64,000 nucleotides of DNA. It comes from Roseiarcus sp963823165 (GTDB lineage Bacteria > Pseudomonadota > Alphaproteobacteria > Rhizobiales > Beijerinckiaceae). The notes under the pieces were generated by a model that saw only the letters and a program-made list of their open reading frames with translations, searched no databases and was not told the DNA's origin. A program made the translations under genes and the position numbers. The first letter of the stretch is position 1. Each line of letters opens with the position of its first letter. Where the stretch lies: the NCBI GenBank assembly GCA_963823165.1, contig CAWGKV010000044.1:248001-312000 (forward strand), read 5' to 3'. This document shows positions 1 through 7,892 of the stretch, one piece after another.

Positions 1-10
1 ACTCGTCCAT
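1..10 (-). CDS. 5' end of a minus-strand gene cut by the window edge
   Basis: Only the start codon and two further codons (Met-Asp-Glu) are visible, reading leftward from base 10. What supports a real start is a Shine-Dalgarno-like AAAGGAA about eight bases upstream (bases 19-25 read on the minus strand). Nothing can be said about the product. The roughly 260 bases between this start and the DUF3501 gene hold no gene I can support. Confidence 0.4.
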
Positions 11-269
11 CGGTGGAGTTCCTTTCGTGTGAGTGGCTGCTCACGTTGGAACTTCACTGGTGGACCGCCGGAAACGTCAAACCTGCTACTGCCACCCAGC
101 ATAGCCGGGGGGTCTCCCGCTTACGCTAGCTAGGAGACGAGCTGGACTCGATCGAGCTGCTCTTCTGGCAGCCGCATAGGTTTTCTGCGGTAACTCACTT
201 GCTCGCTTCGAAGGTTTCGGCCCGGTGAAATTCACAAATCGACGGAAGGACCCCGCCACGAGCGTGCGA

Positions 270-845
270 TCACTTCAGGTCGGCGGCCAGCGAATCGCGC
301 GTGGCGCGCGGCAGCGTCGTTTCCGCCCGGTAGTGCGGATGGTCGACTCCGACTCGGATCGGCGCGCCCGCCTTCGCCGCCACCGCCATCTCCGGCGTCA
401 GCTCGAAGCGCAGGAAGTGGACGGCCGACGTCTTCACCTCCGTCGCGCGGTCGAGATCCTCGTTGGCGAACGGCGCCACGCGGTCGAAGTCGCCCACCTG
501 GACATAGGTCGCCTCCTCGACGCCGATGAGCCGAGCGAGCGCCTCTTTGCGCTCCTCGGCGTCCGGGTATTCGAACATCAGGGTCGCCTTCCAGTTCGAT
601 CCGTCCGGGATCAGCGGATTGTAGATGTCAAGCTCGTCCTGGATCAGCTCCGGTTCATAGATGCGCTCAAGGCGCAGCATCTCCTGGATCTGGTACTGCA
701 TCGTCAGCCGATCCTCGAAATGAATGGAAGCGTGCGCGCCGAGTTCGACTACCCTCGTCTTCTTGTGCGCTAGGACACTAGCGCGAAAATCCTTCCGCGC
801 GCTCGCGTAGTCCTCGAGACTGTAGAGGTTTTCACGCGTCAGCAT
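270..845 (-). CDS. DUF3501 family protein
   Basis: A 191-residue protein of the uncharacterised DUF3501 family. The N-terminal stretch starting LTRENLYSLEDYA and the EDRLTMQYQIQEMLR segment around residues 45-58 are what I recognise. It has no signal peptide, membrane segment or cysteine cluster, so it is probably cytosolic. The gene begins four bases after the Fe-S oxidoreductase stop at 849, so the two are almost certainly co-transcribed. DUF3501 genes recur beside this Fe-S protein and a rubrerythrin in many proteobacteria. That association points to a redox or oxidative-stress role, but the biochemical function is not known to me. Confidence 0.85.
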   Translation of the reverse strand: MLTRENLYSLEDYASARKDFRASVLAHKKTRVVELGAHASIHFEDRLTMQYQIQEMLRLERIYEPELIQDELDIYNPLIPDGSNWKATLMFEYPDAEERKEALARLIGVEEATYVQVGDFDRVAPFANEDLDRATEVKTSAVHFLRFELTPEMAVAAKAGAPIRVGVDHPHYRAETTLPRATRDSLAADLK

Positions 846-848
846 GGG

Positions 849-2183
849 CTAGATCCCGTAGGCTTTGCGGAGAAGGGAAATCGGATGCTCGGGCTCGCTG
901 CCGTCCGCGCGCGCATGGGCTATGTGGCGCCCCGCCAGGGCGCAGTCCGAACCAAAATGGTCCGGCTTGGCCTGGTTCACCCGCGCAACCACCGGCTTGA
1001 CGATCTTCGCCGCGGACTCGGCGAACTCCGCCTTGACAGCGTAGGTCCCGTCGTGCCCCGAGCAGCGCTCGATGATGTCGACCTCGGTTCCGGGAATGAG
1101 CGACAACGCCTCTTTCGTCTTTGGGCCGATGTTCTGCACTCTCTGGTGGCAGGCGGCGTGGTAGGCGATCTTGCCGAGCGGGTTCTTGAAGTCCGTCCTG
1201 AGCTTGCCTTCCTTGGCGCGCAGCATCAGATATTCGAACGGATCGTAGAACGCCGCCTTCACCTTCATCACGCCGGGATCGCCCGGGAACATCAGCGGCA
1301 GCTCCTGCTTGAACATCAGGACGCAGGATGGCACGAGCGCCGTGAGGTCCCAGCCGCGGTCGACGAGCGCGGCGAGCACGGGGACATTGATCTCCTTGTA
1401 GCGCCGCACGCTCTCGAGATCGCCGAGTTCGAGACGGGGCATGCCGCAGCACTTCTCACGCCGCGTCAGCGTCACTGGGATGCCGTTGTGCTCGAACACC
1501 TCCGCGAGGTCCTCGCCAGGCCCCGGCTCGTTTCGGTTGGTATAGCAGGTGGCGAAGAGCGCGACCTTGCCGGTTGTCCGCCCGGCGGGCTCGCCCTCCG
1601 TCTCGTTCGGCAGGATTTCCAGCCGCTTGCGCAACGGCCGCGAGGCGTATTTCGGAATCCAGGCCTTCGCGTCGACGCCCGCCACCGCCTGGAGCGCGCT
1701 TCGCGCGGGGCCGAACGAATTGATGAGATTGACCACCGGCGCCATGACCGGGTTGGCGAGAGGCGCGCCGAGCGCGTCGGTGCTCGTCAGAGCGCGGTCG
1801 CGTAGGCTCGCGCCCTTGGTCCTGTAGCGAACGGCCTTCGCGCGGAGCATCAGGTGGGGGAAGTCCAGGTTCCACGGGTGCGACGGAACGTAAGGGCACT
1901 TCGTCATGTAGCAGAGATCGCACAGGAAGCAGTGCTCGACGACCCTCCGGTAGTCTTCCTTTTTGACCCCGTCGATCTCCATCGACGCCGACGAGTCGAC
2001 GAGGTCGAACAGCGTCGGGAACGACCGGCAGAGGCTCACGCACCGTCGGCAACCGTGGCAGATGTCGAACACCCGTTCCATCTCCTTGTGGAGCGAGGCC
2101 TCATCGTAGAATTCCGGGTTCTGCCAATCGAGCGGATTGCGCGTGGGGGCCTTCAGATTGCCCTCGCTGACGGGATCGGCCAC
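849..2183 (-). CDS. (Fe-S)-binding oxidoreductase subunit, HdrD/GlpC-like
   Basis: A 444-residue cytosolic Fe-S protein. Two [4Fe-4S] ferredoxin-type motifs are visible: Cys42/45/48/52 and Cys85/88/91/96. They are followed by two CCG-type domains, with CCG in the RREKCCGMPRLELGD region near residue 240 and ACH...ERCSGHDG near residues 340-370. This architecture is that of GlpC, heterodisulfide reductase subunit D and lactate-oxidase Fe-S subunits, which pass electrons between a flavoprotein and a quinone or thiol acceptor. No flavoprotein dehydrogenase is adjacent. The partners are rubrerythrin upstream and DUF3501 downstream, so glycerol-3-phosphate dehydrogenase function is unlikely. The exact substrate is unknown. 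Confidence 0.85.
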   Translation of the reverse strand: MADPVSEGNLKAPTRNPLDWQNPEFYDEASLHKEMERVFDICHGCRRCVSLCRSFPTLFDLVDSSASMEIDGVKKEDYRRVVEHCFLCDLCYMTKCPYVPSHPWNLDFPHLMLRAKAVRYRTKGASLRDRALTSTDALGAPLANPVMAPVVNLINSFGPARSALQAVAGVDAKAWIPKYASRPLRKRLEILPNETEGEPAGRTTGKVALFATCYTNRNEPGPGEDLAEVFEHNGIPVTLTRREKCCGMPRLELGDLESVRRYKEINVPVLAALVDRGWDLTALVPSCVLMFKQELPLMFPGDPGVMKVKAAFYDPFEYLMLRAKEGKLRTDFKNPLGKIAYHAACHQRVQNIGPKTKEALSLIPGTEVDIIERCSGHDGTYAVKAEFAESAAKIVKPVVARVNQAKPDHFGSDCALAGRHIAHARADGSEPEHPISLLRKAYGI

Positions 2184-2248
2184 GTTCTCGAGCCCTCTTC
2201 AAACCGACTACCGCGAACCGGAGGATGCGTTGGCGCAGACCCCGACGG

Positions 2249-2271
2249 CCCCTCTCCTGTCGGGAGAGGGG
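2249..2271. repeat. Short GC-rich hairpin between rubrerythrin and Fe-S gene
   Basis: A perfect 9-bp inverted repeat, CCCCTCTCC / GGAGAGGGG, with a five-base loop. It lies about 20 bases beyond the rubrerythrin stop. No T-run follows on the minus strand. It may be a stabilising or weakly terminating hairpin, or one of the small dispersed CCCTCTCC/GGAGAGGG repeats also seen near 4.6 kb. Confidence 0.5.
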
Positions 2272-2291
2272 CGTCACCAACCTTCGACGCT

Positions 2292-2708
2292 TCAGGCCAT
2301 TTCGTTCAGGGCTTTCTGATAGCGGTTGGCGTGCGAGCGCTCGGCCTTGGCGAGCGTCTCGAACCAGTCGGCGATCTCGTCAAAGCCTTCGGCGCGCGCG
2401 TCTTTCGCCATCCCCGGATACATGTCGGTGTATTCGTGCGTCTCACCCGACACCGCGGTGGCGAGGTTGGCCTTGGTCGGGCCGAACGGCATGCCGGTCG
2501 CAGGGTCGCCGCATTGCTCGAGATATTCGAGATGACCGTGCGCGTGCCCCGTCTCACCTTCGGCGGTCGAGCGGAACAGCGCAGCGACGTCAGCATAACC
2601 CTCCACGTCCGCCTTGTTGGCGAAGTATAGATAACGCCGATTGGCCTGCGATTCGCCGGCAAAGGCGTCCTTCAGATGTTTTTCTGTTTTCGAACCCTTA
2701 AGCGCCAC
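2292..2708 (-). CDS. Rubrerythrin family di-iron protein
   Basis: A 138-residue ferritin-like four-helix protein. Likely di-iron ligands are Glu19, Glu52-x2-His55 (GETGH) and the C-terminal Glu-x2-His in AKAERSH. Rubrerythrins reduce hydrogen peroxide. This one ends right after the four-helix bundle and lacks the C-terminal rubredoxin domain with its two CxxC pairs, so it must take electrons from another protein. The Fe-S oxidoreductase encoded 109 bases downstream on the same strand is an obvious candidate (inference). A short hairpin separates the two genes. A good ribosome-binding region (GAGAG) lies just before the start. Confidence 0.88.
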   Translation of the reverse strand: MALKGSKTEKHLKDAFAGESQANRRYLYFANKADVEGYADVAALFRSTAEGETGHAHGHLEYLEQCGDPATGMPFGPTKANLATAVSGETHEYTDMYPGMAKDARAEGFDEIADWFETLAKAERSHANRYQKALNEMA

Positions 2709-3005
2709 GGCGAACTCTCCTATCCCTCGTGGAAATCGACTGGCGGTCCCGCCGCAATTTCCGTGCTCCGAGCCTGCGGCGAGCTCGCGAAAGGCGGACG
2801 CGCCGCTTTTCCTAGATCGGACCGGGAACGATTGAGGGCAAGGGATAGTTTGGCCAGTGCGACGTTCCGCCGCGCCGACGCCAACTGCCGTTCAGCCGCT
2901 TGGCGAACCTCCGGGGGCGATTTGCAATCTGCGGCGTTCTGCGTGACTGTCGGCGAATTGTTTGCGCGCGTCCGGGGCAGACGCTGATTGCGAGGGCTGC
3001 AGCTC

Positions 3006-3677
3006 TTGAACCCCGTCAACGCTACCCAGAGTTACGCGGGCCATGACGCGGAGGCGGCCTACAGCCGCTGGGCGCCAGTCTATGACCTGATTTTCGATCT
3101 TCCGTTCCACCCGGGGCGGCTCGCCGCCGCGCGCACCGCGGCGCGAGCTGCTGGACCAGGCGGCGATATCCTGGTTATCGGCGTCGGGACGGGGCTCGAA
3201 CTTCCGCTTCTTCCTGGCAATGTTCGGGTCACTGGCATCGACATCAGCGCCCCGATGCTGCGGGCAGCGCAAGCTCGGGTCGAGCGCAAGCGTCTCGGCC
3301 AAGTCAGGGGCCTGCATGTGATGGACGCGGGCGCGCTCGACTTTCCCGACAGCGCGTTCGACGTCGCGCTCGCGCCCTATGTGATGAGCGTCGTCCCACA
3401 GCCCGAACGCGCGCTCGAAGAGGCTTGGCGGGTGCTGCGGCCCGGCGGCAACCTCGTCGTGATGAACCACTTCGCTGCGTCCGGCGGCCTGCGCAAGGCG
3501 ATCGAGCAGCGAATGGAGACCGCGTCGTCGTGGCTGGGTTGGCATCCGAACTTCCCCTACGCCGCGATCGGCGACTGGATCCGCGCGCGCGACGACGCGC
3601 GCATCGCGGAGCAGCGGGAACTCCCGCCAATGAGATTGTTCACCTTGCTCAGGATCGAAAAGGCGGGTTTGCGTTAG
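3006..3677 (+). CDS. Class I SAM-dependent methyltransferase (PmtA-like)
   Basis: About 223 residues, soluble, with a Rossmann methyltransferase fold. The SAM-binding glycine motif VIGVGTG is near residues 50-56, followed by an acidic VTGIDIS strand end and the post-motif VLRPGGNLVV around residue 140. The N-terminal AAYSRWAPVYDLIFD resembles bacterial phosphatidylethanolamine N-methyltransferases and ubiquinone/menaquinone methylases. PmtA is my preferred reading because of the LPPMRLFTLLRIEK end, but substrate is inferred. I chose the TTG start at 3006, which has GAGGG nine bases upstream. A TTG at 2988 is also in frame. It converges on the dienelactone hydrolase gene. Confidence 0.8.
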   Translation: MNPVNATQSYAGHDAEAAYSRWAPVYDLIFDLPFHPGRLAAARTAARAAGPGGDILVIGVGTGLELPLLPGNVRVTGIDISAPMLRAAQARVERKRLGQVRGLHVMDAGALDFPDSAFDVALAPYVMSVVPQPERALEEAWRVLRPGGNLVVMNHFAASGGLRKAIEQRMETASSWLGWHPNFPYAAIGDWIRARDDARIAEQRELPPMRLFTLLRIEKAGLR

Positions 3678-3729
3678 CCGGAACGGAACCGCCGACGGCG
3701 GGCAGATACGTGGGGCTGGCGAAGCGATA

Positions 3730-4452
3730 TCAATCTCGTTTGTTCGCTTCGTCCGCACTTATGTCGTCTGGGTAATCCTCGGCCTCGCCGAGATGCTCGC
3801 GGAAAAACTCCAACGTCCGCGTCCAGGCGAGCGCGGCGCTCGGGGCGTCGTAGCTGTCCCGCTGGTCGCAGTTGAAGCCGTGGCCGGCGGGGTAGAGGTG
3901 CACGCGCACGTCAGGGTGGAGGGCGGCGACTTCACGCGCGCCGGCAACCGGAATGTGCTCGTCCTTCTCGCCGAAATGCAGCATGGTCGGGACGCGGGGC
4001 TGGAGGTCCTTCAAACCGACAATGCCGCCGCCGTAATAGCCGACCGCGGCGCTCAGGCCCGCCAGGCGAGCCGCGGCCACCCAGGCGATCGTGCCGCCGA
4101 AGCAATAGCCGACGATGCCGACCTTGCCGCCTTCCTTGGCGACCTCGACCGCCGCGGCTACGTCGCGCATCGTCTGTTCCCGATCGATCTTGCCGACGAT
4201 GGCCATTCCCCGCGCGCGCAACTCGGCGTCGTAGCCGACGTCGAAGCCTTTCTCGACATGCTCGAACACGGCAGGGGCGATGGCGAGATAACCGTCGACC
4301 GCGAAGCGGTCGGTCACGGCGCGGATATGGGAGTTGACGCCGAAAATCTCCTGGATGACGACGACGGCGCCTCGCGGACGCCCCTCCGGGTCGGCGCGCC
4401 AGGCGCGAATCGGCCCCGCGCCTTCAGGCTTCAGTTCAATCCAATGGCCCAT
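3730..4452 (-). CDS. Dienelactone hydrolase family protein
   Basis: A 240-residue alpha/beta hydrolase. The catalytic triad is visible: nucleophile Cys117 in GYCFGG, Asp164 in GEKDEHIP and His191 in AGHGFNCD. A cysteine nucleophile is diagnostic for the dienelactone hydrolase family, which opens lactone rings in chloroaromatic degradation. Many chromosomal members without a catechol pathway nearby are general carboxymethylenebutenolidase-like esterases. No aromatic-degradation genes flank it here, so the physiological substrate is unknown. It is monocistronic and converges with the methyltransferase. GGAGAGAAACC precedes the ATG. Confidence 0.88.
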   Translation of the reverse strand: MGHWIELKPEGAGPIRAWRADPEGRPRGAVVVIQEIFGVNSHIRAVTDRFAVDGYLAIAPAVFEHVEKGFDVGYDAELRARGMAIVGKIDREQTMRDVAAAVEVAKEGGKVGIVGYCFGGTIAWVAAARLAGLSAAVGYYGGGIVGLKDLQPRVPTMLHFGEKDEHIPVAGAREVAALHPDVRVHLYPAGHGFNCDQRDSYDAPSAALAWTRTLEFFREHLGEAEDYPDDISADEANKRD

Positions 4453-4555
4453 CGGTTTCTCTCCTTCGCTTCGGAATATTCATACGCCTTGCAGCGTCTC
4501 TCCCCCTCGCTAGCGCCATAGCCCGCTCGGCAGACACGTGTTCTAACGAAAGAAC

Positions 4556-5566
4556 CTATGGCTCCCGACGAGGGGCGACGCGGACCTCTCCCGTCTGGCG
4601 TCGCCCTTCACCCAGGCCCTCTCCCCGCACATGGCGAGAGGGGCTGGTTCCGGCGCCGCGTTGCGCGATGGCGATGCCGCCGACGACGAGAATCAGCGCG
4701 ACCACGTGATAGGCGGCGAAGGGCTCGCCGAGCAGCGCGACCGCCATGATCGCCCCGAATACCGGCACCAGATTGACGAACACGCCGGCCCGCCCCGGCC
4801 CGATCAACTCGACTCCGCGCATGAAGAAGATTTGCGCCGCGAAGGCGGGGCCGAGCGCCACGAAGGCGAGCGCCAAAAGCCCGGCGGGGGTCGGAAACAC
4901 GAAGCCGCCGGAAAGAATCTCCCAGATCATCAGCGGAATGGAGGTGACGAGGGCGGCGACCGCCATGGCGGCCAGCATGCTGAGGCCGGAGACGTTCGGC
5001 CGTTGACGAAGGCCGACGGTATAGCCGGCGTAGAGCACGGCCGCGACCACCATCATGACGTCGCCGCTGTTGAAGGCGAGCGCCACGAGCCGCGCCGGGT
5101 CGCCCTGGGCGGCGATCGCGGCTACGCCGAGCATCGTTACCATCGCGCCCAGCGCCTGGAGCGCCGTGAACCTGAGCCCAAGAAAGAGCCGGGCGCCGAG
5201 AAGGACAAGCGCCGGAATCGCGCCCTGGATGATCGACAGGTTCAACGCGCTGGTGCGGTGCGCCGCGACATAGAAGAGCGCGACGAAGGCGGTGTAGCCG
5301 GCCGTGCCCATCATCGCCAGATAGATCCAATGCGCGCGCAAGAGCGGCCAGTCGCGACGCAGCGACGGCCGCGCAGCGATCAGGATCGGAACGAGCGCCA
5401 CCGCCCAACGCATGCAGGTGAGCGTCATCGGCCCGATCTGGCCGACCGCCAGGCGCCCGACGACCGAGTGTCCCGCCCAGATCAGCGTGGTCAGGACGAG
5501 CAGCAGGATGGGGTTGGCCCAGGCGGAGCGGAGAAGCCCCGGCTGGCGAATTGTCGCGTCCGTCAT
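4556..5566 (-). CDS. EamA/DMT superfamily transporter
   Basis: An inner-membrane protein of about 336 residues with ten hydrophobic helices arranged as two EamA repeats, typical of drug/metabolite exporters of the RhaT/YdcZ class. I start it at the ATG at 5566 (MTDATIRQ...), which has AAGG upstream, instead of 48 bases further upstream. The last roughly 35 residues (after IAQRGAG) are Arg/Gly-rich and unlike the family. They are encoded by a small dispersed repeat (4616-4644), which suggests that a repeat insertion replaced the original 3' end. Substrate is unknown. Confidence 0.85.
   Translation of the reverse strand: MTDATIRQPGLLRSAWANPILLLVLTTLIWAGHSVVGRLAVGQIGPMTLTCMRWAVALVPILIAARPSLRRDWPLLRAHWIYLAMMGTAGYTAFVALFYVAAHRTSALNLSIIQGAIPALVLLGARLFLGLRFTALQALGAMVTMLGVAAIAAQGDPARLVALAFNSGDVMMVVAAVLYAGYTVGLRQRPNVSGLSMLAAMAVAALVTSIPLMIWEILSGGFVFPTPAGLLALAFVALGPAFAAQIFFMRGVELIGPGRAGVFVNLVPVFGAIMAVALLGEPFAAYHVVALILVVGGIAIAQRGAGTSPSRHVRGEGLGEGRRQTGEVRVAPRREP
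4616..4644. repeat. Small CCCTCTCC/GAGAGGG palindromic repeat in a gene 3' end
   Basis: An inverted repeat (CCCTCTC...GAGAGGG) with a purine/pyrimidine-rich surround. Such CCCTCTCC-type elements are scattered in alphaproteobacterial genomes. Here it is read through as the C-terminal tail of the DMT transporter. Confidence 0.45.
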
Positions 5567-5769
5567 GAAGGCCTTGCGCCGGCCGGCGCCCTCTCGCGGG
5601 CGACCGGGGGCCAATGGGTACCTTCGGCTGCGCCGCCTGGCAATGGCCGGGTCGAAAGTTTGCCCGGGCCGGTCACGCGGGTTCGAAGCTCAGAGGGGTT
5701 CTCGGAGGCCGTGATGGAAGAACCGATTGGACTCGGGGCGCGGCCAAATGCACTGAAGGTTTCGGTTAA

Positions 5770-6292
5770 ATGATAGCCCGAAAAACCGACGAAGCGTCCA
5801 TAAACTGTCAGTTGATCAGCTTCCGTCCCTCTGAAGACAAAGCCGCGGGACGTTCCGCCAAAGCCCGGGATAACCGGAGCAAAGCCCGGGATAACCGAAT
5901 CCAAGCAAAAGTCTTCCAGGAATCGGCTCTTTTCAGGGGGTTATGCCGGAATCCAAATTATTTTTCCTGTCCGCTTCGCGCTGACGCCTCCGCTTGGTCG
6001 GCGGCCCGTCCGCCGGAAGCCAACCCGCCATGCCTGAACCGAGGACCAATGCCGCCAAACCCATTCGGCGGCTGGTTCGACGCCGAGCGAGGCGAAGTCA
6101 ATCTCCCGCCTTCCGCCTTTTCCGCCTGAGCCCGCTTGCCCGCCCCAGGGCGGTCGAGCCGCAGGTTGCTGTGATATTCGAAGGCGCCTCCATGCCAACC
6201 TCGCTTTCCATCCCGCCACCGTTGCGGCTCGATCAACTCCGTTATGCCATAGGGTCATGAACATATAAAGAACAAATTGGGGCATTTTACCA
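5770..6292. repeat. 0.5-kb dispersed repeat, copy A
   Basis: This stretch matches 19100-19745 in the same orientation along nearly its whole length. Shared blocks include GAATCCAAGCAAAAGTCTTC, CTGACGCCTCCGCTTGGTC, CGCCCCAGGGCGGTCGAGC, CCATGCCAACCTCGCTTTCC and ATTTTACCACCGC at the right end. Copy A is shorter because copy B carries an extra segment of about 90 bases near its left end. Reading frames are not conserved between copies, so it is probably non-coding. It has no transposase and no clear terminal inverted repeat that I can see. It sits between the DMT transporter and the outer-membrane barrel gene, and fills most of this 776-base gap. Confidence 0.8.
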
Positions 6293-6342
6293 CCGCTTGT
6301 CCACGAGCGGCAAACGCGGTCGCGACGAGGGGCCAGCTGCGG

Positions 6343-7198
6343 TCAGTCGCGGGCGACCCCGGGCGTCGGCGCGGGCCAAAGCTCGCCGATGAGCCAAATG
6401 AGGCCGAGGCGCAGGTCGTTCGAGGCGAGCGCGTGGCGCGAGGACGGGGCGACACCGCCGATCGCAATCGAGCCGAGGTTGAGATAGCGGTAGCTCGCCT
6501 CGAGCTTCAGGTTGGGCGCGAGGTCGACGTCGATCCCCGCCGTCAGCGCCCAGGCGAAGCTCGTCCTCGAGGCGTTGGCGAAGAACCCGCCGACGGGGAC
6601 GGTCGCGCCGGACTCGGCGATGGCGAGGCCCCGGTCCGAGACGCCGGAGAGCGCATTGTCCGCGACGCCGATTCCGGCGCCGACGAAAGGGCGTCGCGCC
6701 CCAATACTTGCCGAGATCGGCATAGACGTTGATGAGCGCGACGATCGACGAGAGGCTCCCGCGGAGGCGGTCAGCCGAGCGGAACGACCCGGCGCCGGGC
6801 GGGGCGGGGTCGTCGATGGCGTAGGTCGAGCGAAACTCGCCGCCGAAGCGATATTCGAGCGTCGCGTCCATCCTGAGCCAGGGATTGAAAACGTATCCGA
6901 CGCCGCCGTCGAGCGCCCCGGAGGGGGCGAGGGTCGTGCTCGTGAAAGAGGAGACCGCGAAGGGCGACAGACGCGGCAGCGGAAAACCCGCATCGATCGC
7001 GCCGGTAGCGGGGTCCAGTTTCGGCGCCGTCTCGGCGCCGACGCCGAGGTCGCCGCGCAGGTACCAGCCGCTGAATGCTGCGGACGGCGCCTCTGCGGCG
7101 GGAAGGGCGGGCGCAGGCGGAAGGTCGACCGCCTGGGCCAATCCCCCGCCGGTGACAAAGACGAGCGCGGCGGCGGCGAAAGTCTGCAAACTTGCCAT
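6343..7198 (-). pseudogene. Outer membrane beta-barrel protein, one frameshift
   Basis: Encodes a porin-like surface protein of about 284 residues if one base is removed. It has an N-terminal signal peptide (ASLQTFAAAALVFVTGGGLAQA), then FSGWYLRGDLGVG typical of alphaproteobacterial small outer-membrane barrels (Omp25/RopB-like). The C-terminal barrel strands include PFVGAGIGVADNA, NLKLEASYRYLNLG and LRLGLIWLIGE. The frame changes near 6685-6687, where deleting one T from a TTT run on the coding strand restores WGATPFVGAGIG. Both halves keep strong family similarity, so this is either a sequencing indel or a very recent mutation. It is followed directly by repeat copy A. Confidence 0.75.
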
Positions 7199-7525
7199 GA
7201 CGACCCTGGGTCCGGCGCGCGCTTAACGTTGGGTCGCGCAAACCGGAAGCAGGGGAAACCTGTCACGGAATCGCTTAACGAGGACTTAACCTTAACGATT
7301 CGCTTCGCCGTATGGTTCTGTGGTTCAAATCCAACACTTGGTCGCCGACAGGCGATGCCGCAAATGGGCGGAAAGCGCCAGTTGGCTGAACGGCAGTGAA
7401 CGGGCGGACAGGAGGCGTTCCCGCGCGATGCCGAAAGCGCGCACTCTGCCCTAACCAGAGTTCGGCACGGCCACCCGTGATAGCGGGCCCGGCGCCATGT
7501 CGACAATCTTGCGGCGAATCTGCCT
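7199..7525. other. 327-base intergenic gap upstream of the outer-membrane barrel
   Basis: It holds the 5' leader of the barrel gene (minus strand) and the 3' flank of the small membrane protein gene. The AGGACTTAACCTTAACGATT stretch near 7280-7300 is AT-richer and could be promoter DNA. I see no gene, RNA or repeat in it. Confidence 0.4.
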
Positions 7526-7876
7526 TCAAAGGCGCGTCTTGAGACGCGCGCCGGAGCGCCGCCTCGCGAACGCCCACGCGACCGCGAGCAACAGAAGCCA
7601 CGTCACGAGGAGCGAGACGGCCGCTGCGACAAGCGGGACCGGCTCGCCGCGCAGGAGCCGCATATAGATTGGCAGCGGACCGCGATAGGCGTCATAGTTT
7701 GGCGCAATCCCGACGGCCGCGACTGCCGCGGCGAGCGCGAGGCGGGTTCCGTCGGCGAGCGCGCGGCGGGTCGCGCGGGCGAAGGCCCACGCGAGCGCGA
7801 GAAACGGCAGGCCGAAGGCGACGAGCACCGCCGACATGAGCGCGGTGATGACGATGTAAAGGGTGACGTCTTGCAT
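7526..7876 (-). CDS. Small inner-membrane protein of unknown function
   Basis: 116 residues with two long hydrophobic blocks, about residues 5-35 and 83-106, plus a weaker one around 45-60. Positively charged loops (RATRR, ARRRSGARLKTRL) put the C-terminus in the cytosol by the positive-inside rule. I do not recognise the family. It begins 17 bases after the stop of the haem-motif/Vgb lyase gene and is the last gene of that operon, so it may anchor or serve that system. Confidence 0.6.
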   Translation of the reverse strand: MQDVTLYIVITALMSAVLVAFGLPFLALAWAFARATRRALADGTRLALAAAVAAVGIAPNYDAYRGPLPIYMRLLRGEPVPLVAAAVSLLVTWLLLLAVAWAFARRRSGARLKTRL

Positions 7877-7892
7877 GAGGAAGTCTCCCGTC

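Noticed and set aside
2249..2271. Rho-independent terminator after rubrerythrin
   Set aside because: The hairpin is good but no T-run follows on the minus strand, so I list it only as a hairpin repeat.
4631..5773. Long plus-strand frames opposite the DMT transporter
   Set aside because: Arg/Asp/His-rich translation typical of antisense of a high-GC gene.
5941..6285. Open frames on both strands inside repeat copy A
   Set aside because: The corresponding frames in copy B are shifted and different in length, so selection on a protein is not supported.
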